DNA from: Ooceraea biroi
Taxonomy: Eukaryota > Arthropoda > Insecta > Hymenoptera > Formicidae
Assembly: GCF_003672135.1 (NCBI RefSeq)
Contig: NC_039506.1
Location: forward strand, 7,068,001 to 7,132,000
Direction: 5' to 3'
DNA: 64,000 bases
Numbering within the stretch: the first letter of the stretch is position 1; each line of letters begins with the position of its first letter. A program made the translations under genes and the position numbers. The notes under the pieces were generated by a model that had not been told where the DNA came from, ran no database searches, and worked only from the letters and a program-made list of their open reading frames with translations. Shown here piece after piece: positions 1-8,765 of the stretch.

Positions 1-961
1 GAGGAGTGGAATAAAAATAATAATTAAAAAGAATCAGGTTAAAATTGTAAATTCTCAACAAAGTGAGTTATAAAAATGTAAAGCTGTTCCCGCACATTTA
101 AAGCGCATTTGATTATTAAAATATAGAATTAAATTGATCAAAAAGAATTTCTGATAGACATACACGGACATACCTACACGTATGTGAAACGCCACGGAAT
201 ATTATGGCATCAAATATGTACATTGTGTAATATACTTTTAAAATATTCTTGAATATATTCCCGCGCGCAGCGAATTATCTCATAAGGCCTGACACAATCG
301 GAAGCCTGAGACTTCATATTCATCAGTTTGCCTACAGATCCGTAGCTGCCGCTGCCGCGCTTAATCCGTGCGCTACCTACGAATGTACGGATTGCACGTG
401 ACATCTCGCGTATTTCATCGCGTATTTCATCTGGCGAGTCTGATGTACATGGCTGTCTGTACAAGTACGTCGAAGAGTCTAGTGTGGCAGCTGTTTCGAG
501 AGTTCGAGTCCCACAAGCTCCCTCGGACACCCTCTTGGAACTGGAACACGCTCGATCAGCGCATCGCGCAACGACTACCGAAAACGCACATCGGCGGAAC
601 ATTTTGGTCATGCCTTGTTGGTACAAGCAAACGAGATTACCCTTCCTCCATCTCACTCCGCAAACAGACGCTCCAATTTGTGTGATTGACACCACTTAAA
701 TCTTGACCCAAGCATCAGATTGGTTTACAACCAACTGTCACTACGAACTAAGCCTTGGCACAAGACGAGCTACCATGAGGAAGCCCGCCTCGTGGTACCA
801 ATTGCTCGTTATCGGCCGGGCCTTTCGGCGATATATTATAGCTATTCTAGTTTGGTGTTCTGCGTCACCAGCACTGGTCAGCCAACATCGAGCAACCGCG
901 GGGTCACCAGGCCCGAAGGACGTACAATGACATCCTCCCCGCGGGGAGAGCTGTCTATACA
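1..961. other. Upstream flank, no gene assigned
   Basis: The first 200 bases are AT-rich and featureless. From about 250 the DNA becomes GC- and CpG-rich, which may be the upstream regulatory region of the gene starting near 1 kb. Overlapping frames are open on both strands (for example the - strand across 741-1265), but none shows splice sites or a recognisable protein pattern. I treat them as chance frames in CpG-rich DNA. Confidence 0.5.
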
Positions 962-1036
962 ATGGGGTCCTCAGCGCTGTCTGCAGGAGTATTGGCTTTT
1001 GTTGAAGGGAGGACAGGTGGCAGAGGAGAGACGACG

Positions 1037-1168
1037 ATGATGGTGCACGGCGGCCGCAAGCGAGAAGGCAAAAGAGATCGCGGCCGCAACGATAGGGACA
1101 AGGTGGTTGGCCTCGATTCTCGGCGTCGTTCGATCGAGAGGAAAACGGATCAAATGGGAACGATTCGG
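1037..1168 (+). CDS. Exon 1 candidate, basic N-terminus
   Basis: The open frame starts at tandem ATG codons (1037 and 1040) and ends at CGG followed by GTAACT at 1169. It encodes about 44 residues that are strongly basic (motifs GGRKREGKRDRGRNDRD and SRRRSIERK). The frame also opens further upstream to an ATG at 962. I prefer 1037 because composition turns protein-like there. The donor leaves phase 0, matching the acceptor of the next exon at 1593. The basic stretch could be a nuclear localisation or nucleic-acid-binding region, which is inference from composition alone. A perfect CRE (TGACGTCA) lies in the following intron at 1267. Confidence 0.4.
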
Positions 1169-1592
1169 GTAACTTGATCCGGGGGATCGCTCGTTCGCCA
1201 ACGCGTAATTCCCATGCAATCATGAATCCCGGCGTTTCGCGGAGGGGCAATCGAAGAGCTCCCAAGTGACGTCACTCTCTCGCTCGCCTTTCTTTTCACG
1301 GCGATGGTCCTTCGATACCATCGTCGTTTCCCCGCGTGCGTTCTTATTATGTAATAACGGTAACGTACAGTCGAAAAGGCGAGTCGGTCGTTTCTGGGAT
1401 AAATCGAATCGTGCCGTGTTGGCACAGATAAAATATGCTAGTACCGTTTGATCACGTGTCATGGTGTAAAGCATGACATTTGCCGCATTGAAATTTTTAG
1501 TTTTTTCGTAAGCGCGTTCGCGCAATCGTTCGACAAACTTTGTCTCTTACTTACTTCGATTTAAATTAAAGTAGTTGGTTTAATTAGCGCAG

Positions 1593-1706
1593 GAGCTCGA
1601 GTTACCAAAGGACGAACAGGAAATTATTGAGATACTGAAGAACCTTACGCATCAAGCCACTCTGTACAGATCTTATTACAAACATTGGAAGAACATCGCT
1701 GATCAA
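1593..1706 (+). CDS. Exon 2 of unidentified gene
   Basis: The acceptor is TTAGCGCAG ending at 1592 and the donor is GTAGTT at 1707. The exon is 114 bases, 38 codons, phase 0 at both ends. It encodes an acidic-to-basic helical segment with motifs PKDEQEIIEILKNL and RSYYKHWKNIADQ. Aromatic residues at regular spacing and heptad-like hydrophobics suggest a coiled coil or helical bundle. The other two frames are interrupted. Confidence 0.7.
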
Positions 1707-1866
1707 GTAGTTATCTCATAAAATATTTTCTTTTAATTCCGTGATATAATGGGAGTTCTGTTAATTCCGACAAGCACGGTTCTTTATTGCCCGCAACGTA
1801 CTTGCGAATCTCATTATGGAAATACAAGAATTTTCTCGGAGATATCAGATATTTCGTTAGTTTTAG

Positions 1867-1911
1867 TGGACGAAACGAGCGAAACACGAGAGATTAATGC
1901 TCAGGGAAAAC
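1867..1911 (+). CDS. Exon 3 (micro-exon, 15 codons)
   Basis: A pyrimidine-rich acceptor, TTTCGTTAGTTTTAG, ends at 1866 and a GTAATA donor starts at 1912. The 45-base exon encodes WTKRAKHERLMLREN in phase 0 at both ends. It continues the basic helical character of exon 2. A longer open frame in another register (1749-1934) overlaps it, but lacks splice context. Confidence 0.65.
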
Positions 1912-2217
1912 GTAATATTAAATTACAGGAATAATAACAACGTAGAAACAAATAAAAATCAATTATCGGGATAACGAATATCGTAATGCCTGGCGAACAT
2001 AACGAGATGCGACGTTTCAAGGAAAAGAAACTTCTGATCTCGTTATAATACATTTGATGTCTCGCATTTTTATGCAGCACTTGGGTTCACGCCGTCGTCA
2101 TCAATCTCACATCGCCGCGTCATTCATCAGTGTCCGCGCTCGCATTATCACGTATCCGTTCGCATTATCACGATCTTACTTTCGGCGTAGGCCGAGAAGG
2201 AAACCGCTCACAGGAAG

Positions 2218-2541
2218 GTGATACCCACTGCGAGATTCCTAGGAATTCTCGACGATGAATCGCCGATGAATGCAGCAGCTTCGCAGACCGCTCAATATTC
2301 AATGAGGCAAGCTGAAAGCGCCGTTGCTCAACCGACGGAGGAACCGATGCCTGCAACACTGATGCCGACATCGAGCGGGATTGATTCCTCGACGGATGCA
2401 CCTGGTCAGGAAATCATCGAGGAGGCGATAGGAGGTCTGTTCGCGATAGAGCTGGACGAGCCGGAAACGATGCCGACGACGGTCACGGTGGAGTCAAACA
2501 ACTTGATGCCCTTGCTCAAAATCATTTCGACATCGCCCGCG
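2218..2541 (+). CDS. Exon 4, Met/Pro/Ser/Thr-rich segment
   Basis: This is the largest internal exon: 324 bases, 108 codons, phase 0 at both ends. The acceptor AG is at 2216-2217 (AG at 2241-2242 is an alternative) and the donor is a textbook GTATGTAAG at 2542. The encoded segment is low in basic residues and rich in Ala, Met, Pro, Ser, Thr and Glu, so it is probably a disordered linker. It ends in a more ordered stretch (IEEAIGGLFAIELDEPE, then NNLMPLLKIIST). Translation past the donor gives a different, basic composition, which supports splicing there. Confidence 0.75.
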
Positions 2542-2718
2542 GTATGTAAGCGATTCTATGTGAAAATGATTACGCCAGACGTATCTCGGCCGGTCGGCCG
2601 ATCGACCGCCGCGATAGAAAACGTTACGCGAAATGTTTGCGAACCACGGCGATTTTGCGATGCAACTCCGCAGGGGCAATGTAAATAAGTCTTACGTGTA
2701 TTTTGTATTTCCGTGCAG

Positions 2719-2921
2719 TGTCGTACGCTGTTGAGAAACGGGGAGCAATTTGTTTCGCAGAAAAGCGGGAATAATTTGGAAGCTACGGATGGGGTTTTTT
2801 AAGCTTTTAAACCTGCAGCAAAAGCAATTAGGAAAATCAAAGAAAAATAAGGATCTTCACCTTCGATAAAACCGATCAAAATTCGAGAATGTAAATTATC
2901 AGTATTCCGGATATCGGTAAA
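2719..2921 (+). CDS. Exon 5 region, frame interrupted
   Basis: A good acceptor (TTTCCGTGCAG) ends at 2718 and opens a phase-0 frame beginning CRTLLRNGEQFVSQKSGNN. That frame meets a TAA at 2800-2802, just after a T6 run. The register before the T run and the register ending at a GTAAAG donor near 2922 (motif IKIRECKLSVFRIS) are the same, but stops lie between them. A second register across 2800-2870 is also open and lysine-rich. Either there is an unrecognised short intron here, or small indels have broken this exon in the assembly or the genome. Confidence 0.35.
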
Positions 2922-3108
2922 GTGGTGCAATTAATGGAGCCACCCACGCGATATCGATGAATTATCGGCTAGATAAATAAAAAATCGGATCGCACGGTTC
3001 TGATGACGCCCTATGAATAATACCAAAGATCAAAAATAGTTTGAAATTTAAATACCGTACGCGATTTCAGGATACATACGAAATTGATGTTGGCAGTGAT
3101 GCAGACAG

Positions 3109-3230
3109 TGGTCAACGCTCGAGAGCGACGACGAACATTCGAATAGCATTACGGCAATCAATCAGACCGCTATTAGCCAGCTGCAATCAATCGTTACGTT
3201 TGATAGCGCCACTTTGTCGGCTATGCAGAA
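3109..3230 (+). CDS. Exon 6 of unidentified gene
   Basis: The acceptor GATGCAGACAG ends at 3108, with an alternative AG at 3104. The donor is GTAAAA at 3231. The frame reads WSTLESDDEHSNSITAINQ, then a Gln/Ile/Ser-rich helical stretch ending SATLSAMQ. It leaves two bases at the donor, and the next exon supplies exactly one, so exons 6 and 7 join in frame. A longer ORF in another register overlaps the exon (3041-3277), but its composition is less protein-like. Confidence 0.6.
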
Positions 3231-3308
3231 GTAAAACTAAGTTTCTGCTAACCGCAATCCATCTATGGGCTGTTTAAATGTCAATGATGTGGGTCGTGTT
3301 AATTGCAG

Positions 3309-3357
3309 AAGCGGGACGATGGTGGAGCAAGAGCGTGCGAAGAAAGAACGTTTAAAC
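3309..3357 (+). CDS. Exon 7 of unidentified gene
   Basis: The acceptor GTGTTAATTGCAG ends at 3308. After completing the codon shared with exon 6, the frame encodes SGTMVEQERAKKERLN, a charged helix. The donor is uncertain. GTCGCT at 3358 restores phase 0 and GTTTAA at 3350 is an alternative. Without splicing, the frame would stop about 17 codons later. Confidence 0.45.
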
Positions 3358-4045
3358 GTCGCTTTTAAGCGCTGCTTCTCCATTTCCCTCGATATAATAT
3401 CCGGCACATGAATATTTTATTATATTTACATTGCCCCGCGAAGCAAAATTCATTTTGCAGCATTTTTCGCGTGCTTTGCACTTTTTGAATCTTACGCTGT
3501 CGCATCACGGATCGCAGTTATGATCGCATTAATATGAATACTGACATGAGATGGAAATTGCGTTGATAGTCTCGGATAGTTTGCCGTCTACTTTGACGTT
3601 TGCGATACACCGAAAATGGCGGATTGTCTCGATCGTTAGAATAGAAAATGATCGGCCGGATCGATTTATCATCGTTTACGCTTACATTGTAACAGTGAGT
3701 GTAACGTGTTTATTGAGTATTCAGATTTGCTATCGGCGAAACGTTGGATCGACATATCGAACCTAGAGATTAATGATTTGTCCATAATACGTTCGACAAA
3801 ATGCGATCTGCTTACGAAATCATTGGGAGGCTGATGCATGCAATTGCGTGTACTGGCAGTCCGCAATTTATTTCTGTCGAAAAGCCGTCGCGCGTATTGC
3901 GACAATTATGATGATCGATATTCATGATACCAAACTATAACGAAATATCTTATAATGTCAAAAATCATAATAAATATTTGTCGAAAATTATAACAATAAT
4001 TTTGTCATTGTGCCAAAGTAACATATGTGCATTATGTAATTATAG

Positions 4046-4183
4046 CAAGAAGCAGCTGCGAAACGCGAAGCGGCCGGAAAGCTAGTAATGGATATGGCAG
4101 GTGCCGACCGAAATGGTCCATACTTCTTTTACCTAAGGACGGAGCCCGACATAGATATAGCAATCGAACACAATGATGAGAAG
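4046..4183 (+). CDS. Exon 8 of unidentified gene
   Basis: The acceptor ATGTAATTATAG ends at 4045 and the GTAATA donor starts at 4184. The 138-base exon has 46 codons and is phase 0 at both ends. An Ala/Lys/Arg helix (QEAAAKREAAGKLVMDM) continues the helix of exon 7. It is followed by a more globular acidic part (DRNGPYFFYLRTEPDIDIAI). The frame stays open beyond the donor for about 22 codons, so retention of the intron cannot be excluded by frame alone. Confidence 0.7.
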
Positions 4184-4493
4184 GTAATACCGGATCCTGG
4201 TCGCGAACGTATTTCCGCTAATCGCAAATACCTTTATTTTAATCTGAGAGATGAGCAACGATAAACAATCCAAGAAACTAGGAACAAGACACAATTTTAT
4301 CAGTAATAATGTATTTCCTGTTTTCAAAGAGGCAAGAAAAGGAAGAAAAAATTTCAACGACATATAAGCGATATGTATACCCTGCGTTCGTTTATTCTTG
4401 TGAAAAATAATCCAGTGGTTAAGTAAAATATGATCGTTACACGGGGCAACTTCCGTAAGCGCCCGTAATCCTGCAGAAGTTGCGGCATTAAAG

Positions 4494-4541
4494 CGACTTC
4501 GCGAAGTCGAAGTGCACGAGTGCCGCTCCGCAATCTCTACC
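4494..4541 (+). CDS. Exon 9 (micro-exon, 16 codons)
   Basis: The acceptor AG is at 4492-4493 and the donor GTGTGT at 4542. It is 48 bases, phase 0 at both ends, and encodes RLREVEVHECRSAIST. An upstream AG after CTGCAG (4486) would give a longer exon in a different phase. I choose 4494 because it keeps phase 0. The purine-rich acceptor is weak. Confidence 0.45.
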
Positions 4542-4581
4542 GTGTGTATCTATGTGTAATCCGTCGCAGTGTGGGACGCGA

Positions 4582-4583
<2 letters not shown>

Positions 4584-4622
<39 letters not shown>
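4584..4622. repeat. (CT)n microsatellite
   Basis: An uninterrupted CT tract of about 39 bases lies inside an intron of the gene at 1-8.7 kb. Frames through it give Ser-Leu or Arg-Glu runs that are not proteins. Confidence 0.95.
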
Positions 4623-4628
<6 letters not shown>

Positions 4629-4709
4629 CTTAAATTATGGTAGCCAGCTATCAACATGCTTTCGCAGCAAAATATGTGAGCGTTATAGCAGTGATAAAGG
4701 ACGTGGTAG

Positions 4710-4808
4710 TGGCCAAATCCGACCGCACCATTAGTTTCCGCCTTGAAAGCGGCAGCGGACATATACACGCCACTGTTCAGCGAAATCGGAATCCTCTCGC
4801 AAGGAACT
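4710..4808 (+). CDS. Exon 10 candidate, unclear 3' end
   Basis: After GTGGTAG (ending 4709) a phase-0 frame reads PTAPLVSALKAAADIYTPL then FSEIGILSQGT, and stops at TAA 4809-4811. The segment looks like real protein (small-residue helix plus hydrophobics), but no GT donor precedes the stop. A GC donor (GCAAGG, 4799) is possible and leaves another phase. This is either a terminal exon of a shorter transcript, an exon with a non-canonical donor, or a damaged one. Confidence 0.3.
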
Positions 4809-5021
4809 TAAGTTGAAATCTCCATATTTCCCAAGTTTATCAAGCTCCTTTTCAAGTTTTCGCCGCAGTTCGGTGCGCGGCGAGATTTATTTAATCTATT
4901 TAATCTGTTTAACAGCGTTTTCCACGCTGTTATCAGTAGAAAAGCCCGTAATTTGTCAGACGGCGCTATAATCGGGAGACGGTATTTAGCACTTGTGGCT
5001 AGATTTTCTTCAATCTTACAG

Positions 5022-5064
5022 GGAAACACGGTGATTGAGGGATTTAATGCTTCTCGATTTATCT
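5022..5064 (+). CDS. Exon 11 candidate
   Basis: One of the best acceptors in the gene, TTCTTCAATCTTACAG, ends at 5021. Only one register stays open: GNTVIEGFNASRFI, running to a GTATGT near 5065, which leaves one extra base, or on to later donors near 5120. The frame also continues upstream without a stop back to 4812. The downstream joint is unresolved. Confidence 0.3.
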
Positions 5065-5188
5065 GTATGTCGATAAGGGCCGTTCGCGCATTACCGCAGA
5101 TTGCCGTACCGCAGCGTATACGTCAGTCGAACGTTTACCTTTCACACAAGCGGCGAGTTTGCATTTGCGTATGCTAACTCCCGTTTAG

Positions 5189-5259
5189 AACAATGTTTCT
5201 CCTGAGCTATGCTTCGTCTAACATACGTCTGCGGTGCCGTAGTTTGCGGTTCCACTGCG
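5189..5259 (+). CDS. Exon 12 candidate
   Basis: It is bounded by AACTCCCGTTTAG (ending 5188) and a good GTATGT donor at 5260. One register encodes MFLLSYASSNIRLRCRSL and is fully open. Its phases do not match the neighbouring candidate exons, so it may belong to an alternative transcript or be a chance pair of splice signals. Confidence 0.25.
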
Positions 5260-5564
5260 GTATGTTGTCAGCCAAATGAAGACCTGACAAAATGGCGTCA
5301 AGTGTCGTCACCAATTACTAAATGTTGCAAATTATCGGTTTTCGGAATGTTTAGCTTCCAAGAAAAATCAAATATAGACAGGATTTTCATAATAAGTTTC
5401 GACACACGTAATTGAAACAAGCAATTATCTATTGTACTTGATATTGTTCTATTTAATCTTTATCGATAAAAGCTACAAAACTTGAGTCCAATCTTCTTTC
5501 ATCTGTAACATATAAGATTTTGACGAAAGTACTGAATCACAAGCAATCGAGTTACCTTCTTCAG

Positions 5565-5615
5565 GAAATATCCGACTTTAATAACATCTTATTGGCAGAA
5601 GAAGCGTTGAGCGAG
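5565..5615 (+). CDS. Exon 13 (17 codons)
   Basis: The acceptor GTTACCTTCTTCAG ends at 5564 and the donor GTACGG starts at 5616. It is 51 bases, phase 0 at both ends, and encodes EISDFNNILLAEEALSE, an acidic amphipathic helix. The intron to the next exon is only 88 bases. Confidence 0.7.
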
Positions 5616-5703
5616 GTACGGAGGGACGGTAGATTTCGATCCACGTAATTTTTACAAGATCCGTAGCCCGACTCGATGTATTTCAATCATACCATGTTGT
5701 CAG

Positions 5704-5808
5704 CCGCACGCTGCTGCCGATATCAGAGAATTGCTGACAAAGGAACGCCGATTTCATCGGATGGGCAGTATGCTACTTTCCACAACGATAGGAGAGATAC
5801 GGGAGATG
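5704..5808 (+). CDS. Exon 14 of unidentified gene
   Basis: The acceptor ATACCATGTTGTCAG ends at 5703 and the strong donor GTAAGG is at 5809. It is 105 bases, 35 codons, phase 0 at both ends. It encodes a charged helix (ADIRELLTKERRFHRMGSML, then TTIGEIREM). It joins exon 13 directly in frame and is one of the clearest exons in the window. Confidence 0.75.
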
Positions 5809-6787
5809 GTAAGGGAGACAGGGGATGCGCCTCAATAATCTATATGCTTCGTGTACGCGAAAGGCCCGTCATATATCATTTCAGATAACCATACTGAACA
5901 TGTAACGACCGAAAGCGGCGACCGGCAGTAAGTGGGTGTAAATAATGCAGTCGGCCGTTCGCAACGTGACGTGTTTGTCACTGGGAGGGACCTAGTCTTT
6001 TTTCAACGTGCCTGTATCCCACGTCGACGCCGCATCTGCGCTTTACATTTATTTTACCATGACTTTACTTTCTATTATAAATAAGGGTGTCCCGAGTAAC
6101 GTGTCCCCCCAGACTCAGCGAGATGCCGTCTATCTCTGAATTTCTTGGCCGATTTTTTGGATTTTTAGTATAACGAGAAAATGTTGCGGAAGATCAGGAT
6201 TTGTCATAAATTTTCAATCTTCTAAAAAAGCTTTCTGGACGCTTTCTGATCCAATCTACAAATAAAAATTCCAATTTACGTGAAATTGAACTGAAGAACT
6301 AAAATTTTACTATTTTTCATTAAAAATTAGATAATTTTATAAATTATTCTGTCAAAGAAAAGTTGGTTTTAAATTGAACAAGTCATGAATAGAAACGTAA
6401 TTTGGCGACGGCAATGGCGGAGAACGACTAGTCTATGAATAGTCAAGAAAACGGTTATATTTCTGCCGTTATTAACTGCATTTTACGCGGTAACTTACTG
6501 ATATTAATACCAGGATAGCGTTCGATATTAATGCGGATGAGAAGCAGAAAGGAAGTAGCGCGTAACGGGAGCTCCCGATGAAATCTAATATAACACGAGA
6601 ACTATCGACGATCTATGAGACGACCTACACTAAGCTTCATCGATTTCGAGTATCGTGTAACAGCGTTAGGATGCCCCTTAACGACTCGCAATTATTAACA
6701 TTCAGCTCGAATTTTGAGATGTCTTCAGTCTTCATTTGCCAGTTAATGAATTTAATCCGCTATCGGGAATAAAATGTCCAAAGACAG

Positions 6788-6838
6788 CGGCAAGTCTCTC
6801 CGGAACCCGAAGACGAAGAAAGTATCGCGAGAGAGAAA
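6788..6838 (+). CDS. Exon 15 (17 codons, acidic)
   Basis: The AG acceptor at 6786-6787 (CCAAAGACAG) and the GTATAC donor at 6839 enclose RQVSPEPEDEESIAREK in phase 0. The other registers are shorter or basic without pattern. The 980 bases before it may hide further small exons. One weak candidate follows AATACCAG at about 6514 and reads IAFDINADEKQKG. Confidence 0.5.
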
Positions 6839-7046
6839 GTATACGAGCGAGAAATGAAGATGAATACATAATTATTTAATGCGCTTTCGTCCTCGTGGGA
6901 ATTTCGCATAATAAACGTTGATTGCTCGGAATGTGAAAACTTGGAGATGTTAACAGTAATGAGAAAGTAATGCTCTAATCGGCGTAATGACGAAAACCGT
7001 CGTACTTTTAATTGCAACATTTCATAAAAGAACGATATATTGCCAG

Positions 7047-7160
7047 GTAATTTCGCGAGAAGGGAGAGATAAATTTACGCGATACGGAAGTAACTGTGGT
7101 GAGAGGGAGATAGAAGACGGGGGCAAGTTTTTCCGCGAATTGAATTTATTAACTGAACAA
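7047..7160 (+). CDS. Exon 16 of unidentified gene
   Basis: The acceptor ATATATTGCCAG ends at 7046 and the donor GTACGG starts at 7161. It is 114 bases, 38 codons, phase 0 at both ends. The second half, EREIEDGGKFFRELNLLTEQ, is a convincing helix. The first half (VISREGRDKFTRYGSN) is less so, and a later AG could be the true start. Beyond the donor the frame stays open to 7244 but becomes Pro/Ser/Cys-rich. Confidence 0.55.
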
Positions 7161-7862
7161 GTACGGTACATGAATGCTAATCCACCGTCCGGTTGTACTT
7201 CGCGTCATAAGTTAGACATGACCAACGTGCCGGAGATGAGCTAGAAACTAGTGCATGGCGAGGCTATTTCTGTTATTGCATTGCGTGGTAACACGTATGT
7301 GGTATTAACAGTCGCGATTTATACGCAGAGCAATTTAACAAAAGAGTAATGACTGCCGAACTCTGATGCGTCATCATTTAAATGGAATTAAAAAAATGAT
7401 TAACATTATCGGGAAGACGTGATAAATTATAAAACATGCTTTGAACTCTTTATTTCTTTATTTTTGAAAGAGAAGAAAGGATACAAAATGTTCTGAAGCA
7501 CTTGCAATGTCAACTAAACTGCCAGCCAGTTTCCCAACATTATTTCGGTAATATGGGGTACGGTAACGCCACGCAACATCATTCGTTTTTTGCAACGTTA
7601 TTCATTGCAACGAAAACGTGATATTAGCTAAATCTGCAAGATGAGAAATACCTTCGTTTAAAATTTCGGCGGTATTCCTTTAATAACGCATTTTTGTAAC
7701 GAAAAAAATTCGTTGCTGCGATTTTTCAGCTGCGGTTTTATATAGAATTCCCCGAAGTAGGTTACGTTATGCTGAATTATTTAATCAGTGACGATAGCGC
7801 GTTGTGGAACGAATCCCCTGGCTATTCATACAAACTTAGGTTGGTTGAACGATCTGTCAGAG

Positions 7863-7946
7863 ATCTTGAGACGTCATGAAGAGGAAAACTTCCCGCGAAT
7901 GGCTAGCATAGGCATGATGTTCCACTTAGATGAGATATTCGCGCAG
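7863..7946 (+). CDS. Exon 17 of unidentified gene
   Basis: The donor GTTAGA is at 7947. The acceptor is either AG at 7861-7862, which gives phase 0 as written, or CAAACTTAG ending 7839, which adds WLNDLSE in the same register but changes the phase. The exon encodes ILRRHEEENFPRMASIGM and then MFHLDEIFAQ. The composition is clearly protein-like. Confidence 0.6.
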
Positions 7947-8207
7947 GTTAGAAATGGTATCGCGGTGACTCCATAGAAAAATCGATCTTCGCGCGAACCT
8001 TTTTCTCTCCGCGCGGGCAATATAAAACTACGTGAGCAACAGATCGATTTTAACATAAAATAGCATGGCGCGCGCGCGTTGCTCTTCTCGCGAAGTTTGC
8101 GAATTTTTTCTTTTAAATTCTTTCAATTAAATTCGTTGGGAGTGCCTTGGCCTCTCGATCGTTCATCATTTTTCAATTTATGCAAATGTGTTTACGCGCG
8201 ACCAGAG

Positions 8208-8360
8208 GTGATGTTCGGCTTGACGTTGGTCCAACGTGAGATGAAACGATTGCGTGGATCATCTTCCAGCACGTTGCCGATAGCAATAACCGGCTCGTGC
8301 ATCATTACAGAGGCGCCTCGGATACGGAGCGTAGACGAGCTAGCTAAATTATTAGCTCAA
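8208..8360 (+). CDS. Exon 18 of unidentified gene
   Basis: The acceptor AG is at 8206-8207 (GCGACCAGAG) and the donor GTAACG at 8361. It is 153 bases, 51 codons, phase 0 at both ends, so it joins exon 17 in frame. It encodes VMFGLTLVQREMKRLRG, a short Ser/Thr run, then IAITGSCIITEAPRIR and VDELAKLLAQ. This part looks globular. The frame is open upstream to 8079, but in AT-rich DNA with intron-like content. Confidence 0.7.
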
Positions 8361-8454
8361 GTAACGGAAATATTGACCTACACTCACTGCCGGTTTAGCA
8401 TCTCTTCGACATGCGGCTTGATCGTTACCTGCGGGACGTATCTCTATCGAAGAG

Positions 8455-8685
8455 CGGGGGGTGGTGCGGTTTTGGCTTACGCCGAGAGACCGCGGCGAAA
8501 TCGATAACATTCGTGAACGGGTGCCTACGCCCGGCTTCTTCGATATTTGCACATTTAATTGCCGCACGAACTTTGACTGGCGTTATCGGCCTTCGGCCAA
8601 TCTGCGCCGAAGGGATGAACCGCTCCTTTATGAACTACCTATTAACCTTAAGTTCTGTACGCATACGAGATTTTTGATAGGGTAA
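8455..8685 (+). CDS. Terminal exon of unidentified gene
   Basis: It starts after AG at 8453-8454 (CTATCGAAGAG), phase 0, giving a 94-base intron from 8361. It encodes 76 residues and stops at TAA 8683-8685. Motifs include RGVVRFWLTPRDRGEIDNIR, then TPGFFDICTFNCRTNFDWRY and RRDEPLLYELPINLKFC, a compact segment with Trp, Cys and Phe typical of a folded domain. AATAAA follows 74 bases after the stop. A second register across the same DNA is open as well, but does not connect to exon 18 through a plausible intron. Confidence 0.65.
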   Translation, partial: RGVVRFWLTPRDRGEIDNIRERVPTPGFFDICTFNCRTNFDWRYRPSANLRRRDEPLLYELPINLKFCTHTRFLIG

Positions 8686-8758
8686 TATCCTTCTCTGAAA
8701 CGCCGCTATCTGCTTCTAATCCGGGCTTTAATTATTCGTCGTTCCTAGTAGATTGCAC

Positions 8759-8764
8759 AATAAA
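8759..8764 (+). terminator. Polyadenylation signal AATAAA
   Basis: A canonical AATAAA hexamer sits 74 bases after the stop codon at 8685, within a transition from coding-like to AT-rich sequence. It agrees with this being the 3' end of the + strand gene. Cleavage would be expected about 10-30 bases downstream. Confidence 0.55.
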
Positions 8765-8765
8765 A

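Larger units (their letters stand above)
1037..8685 (+). other. Multi-exon unidentified gene (overall extent)
   Basis: This is the span of one + strand gene that I assemble from separate exons listed below. At least twelve exons share one pattern: an open frame flanked by AG and GT, nearly all starting and ending exactly between codons, so they join without a frame change. The deduced product is charged, rich in Glu, Lys, Arg and Gln, and looks largely helical, with one Met/Pro/Thr/Ser-rich segment (exon 2218-2541). No signal peptide, membrane segment or catalytic motif is visible, and I do not recognise the family. A stop at 8683-8685 followed by AATAAA at 8759 marks the 3' end. Gaps remain at about 2.7-3.1, 4.7-5.3 and 5.8-6.8 kb, where exons are missing, mis-spliced in my model, or damaged. 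What is seen: frames and splice dinucleotides. What is inferred: that they belong to one transcript. Confidence 0.65.

Noticed and set aside
480..525. tRNA-like B-box (GAGTTCGAGTCCC)
   Set aside because: The flanking bases do not form a T-arm, and no acceptor stem or A-box lies upstream at the right distance.
741..1265. 174-codon - strand ORF
   Set aside because: It lies in CpG-rich DNA with low stop frequency, has several overlapping frames on the other strand and no protein pattern, and overlaps the proposed first exon.
4550..4768. - strand ORF with Arg-Glu repeats
   Set aside because: A translation of the CT microsatellite.
4808..5029. - strand ORF (73 codons) across the gene
   Set aside because: Antisense shadow of open + strand registers, with no independent splice or start support.
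8398..8685. A frameshift at the G6 run (8455-8460) in the last exon
   Set aside because: Starting the exon at CAT 8399 would need a 38-base intron and then a lost G. Using AG 8453-8454 gives a 94-base intron, phase 0 and no frameshift.
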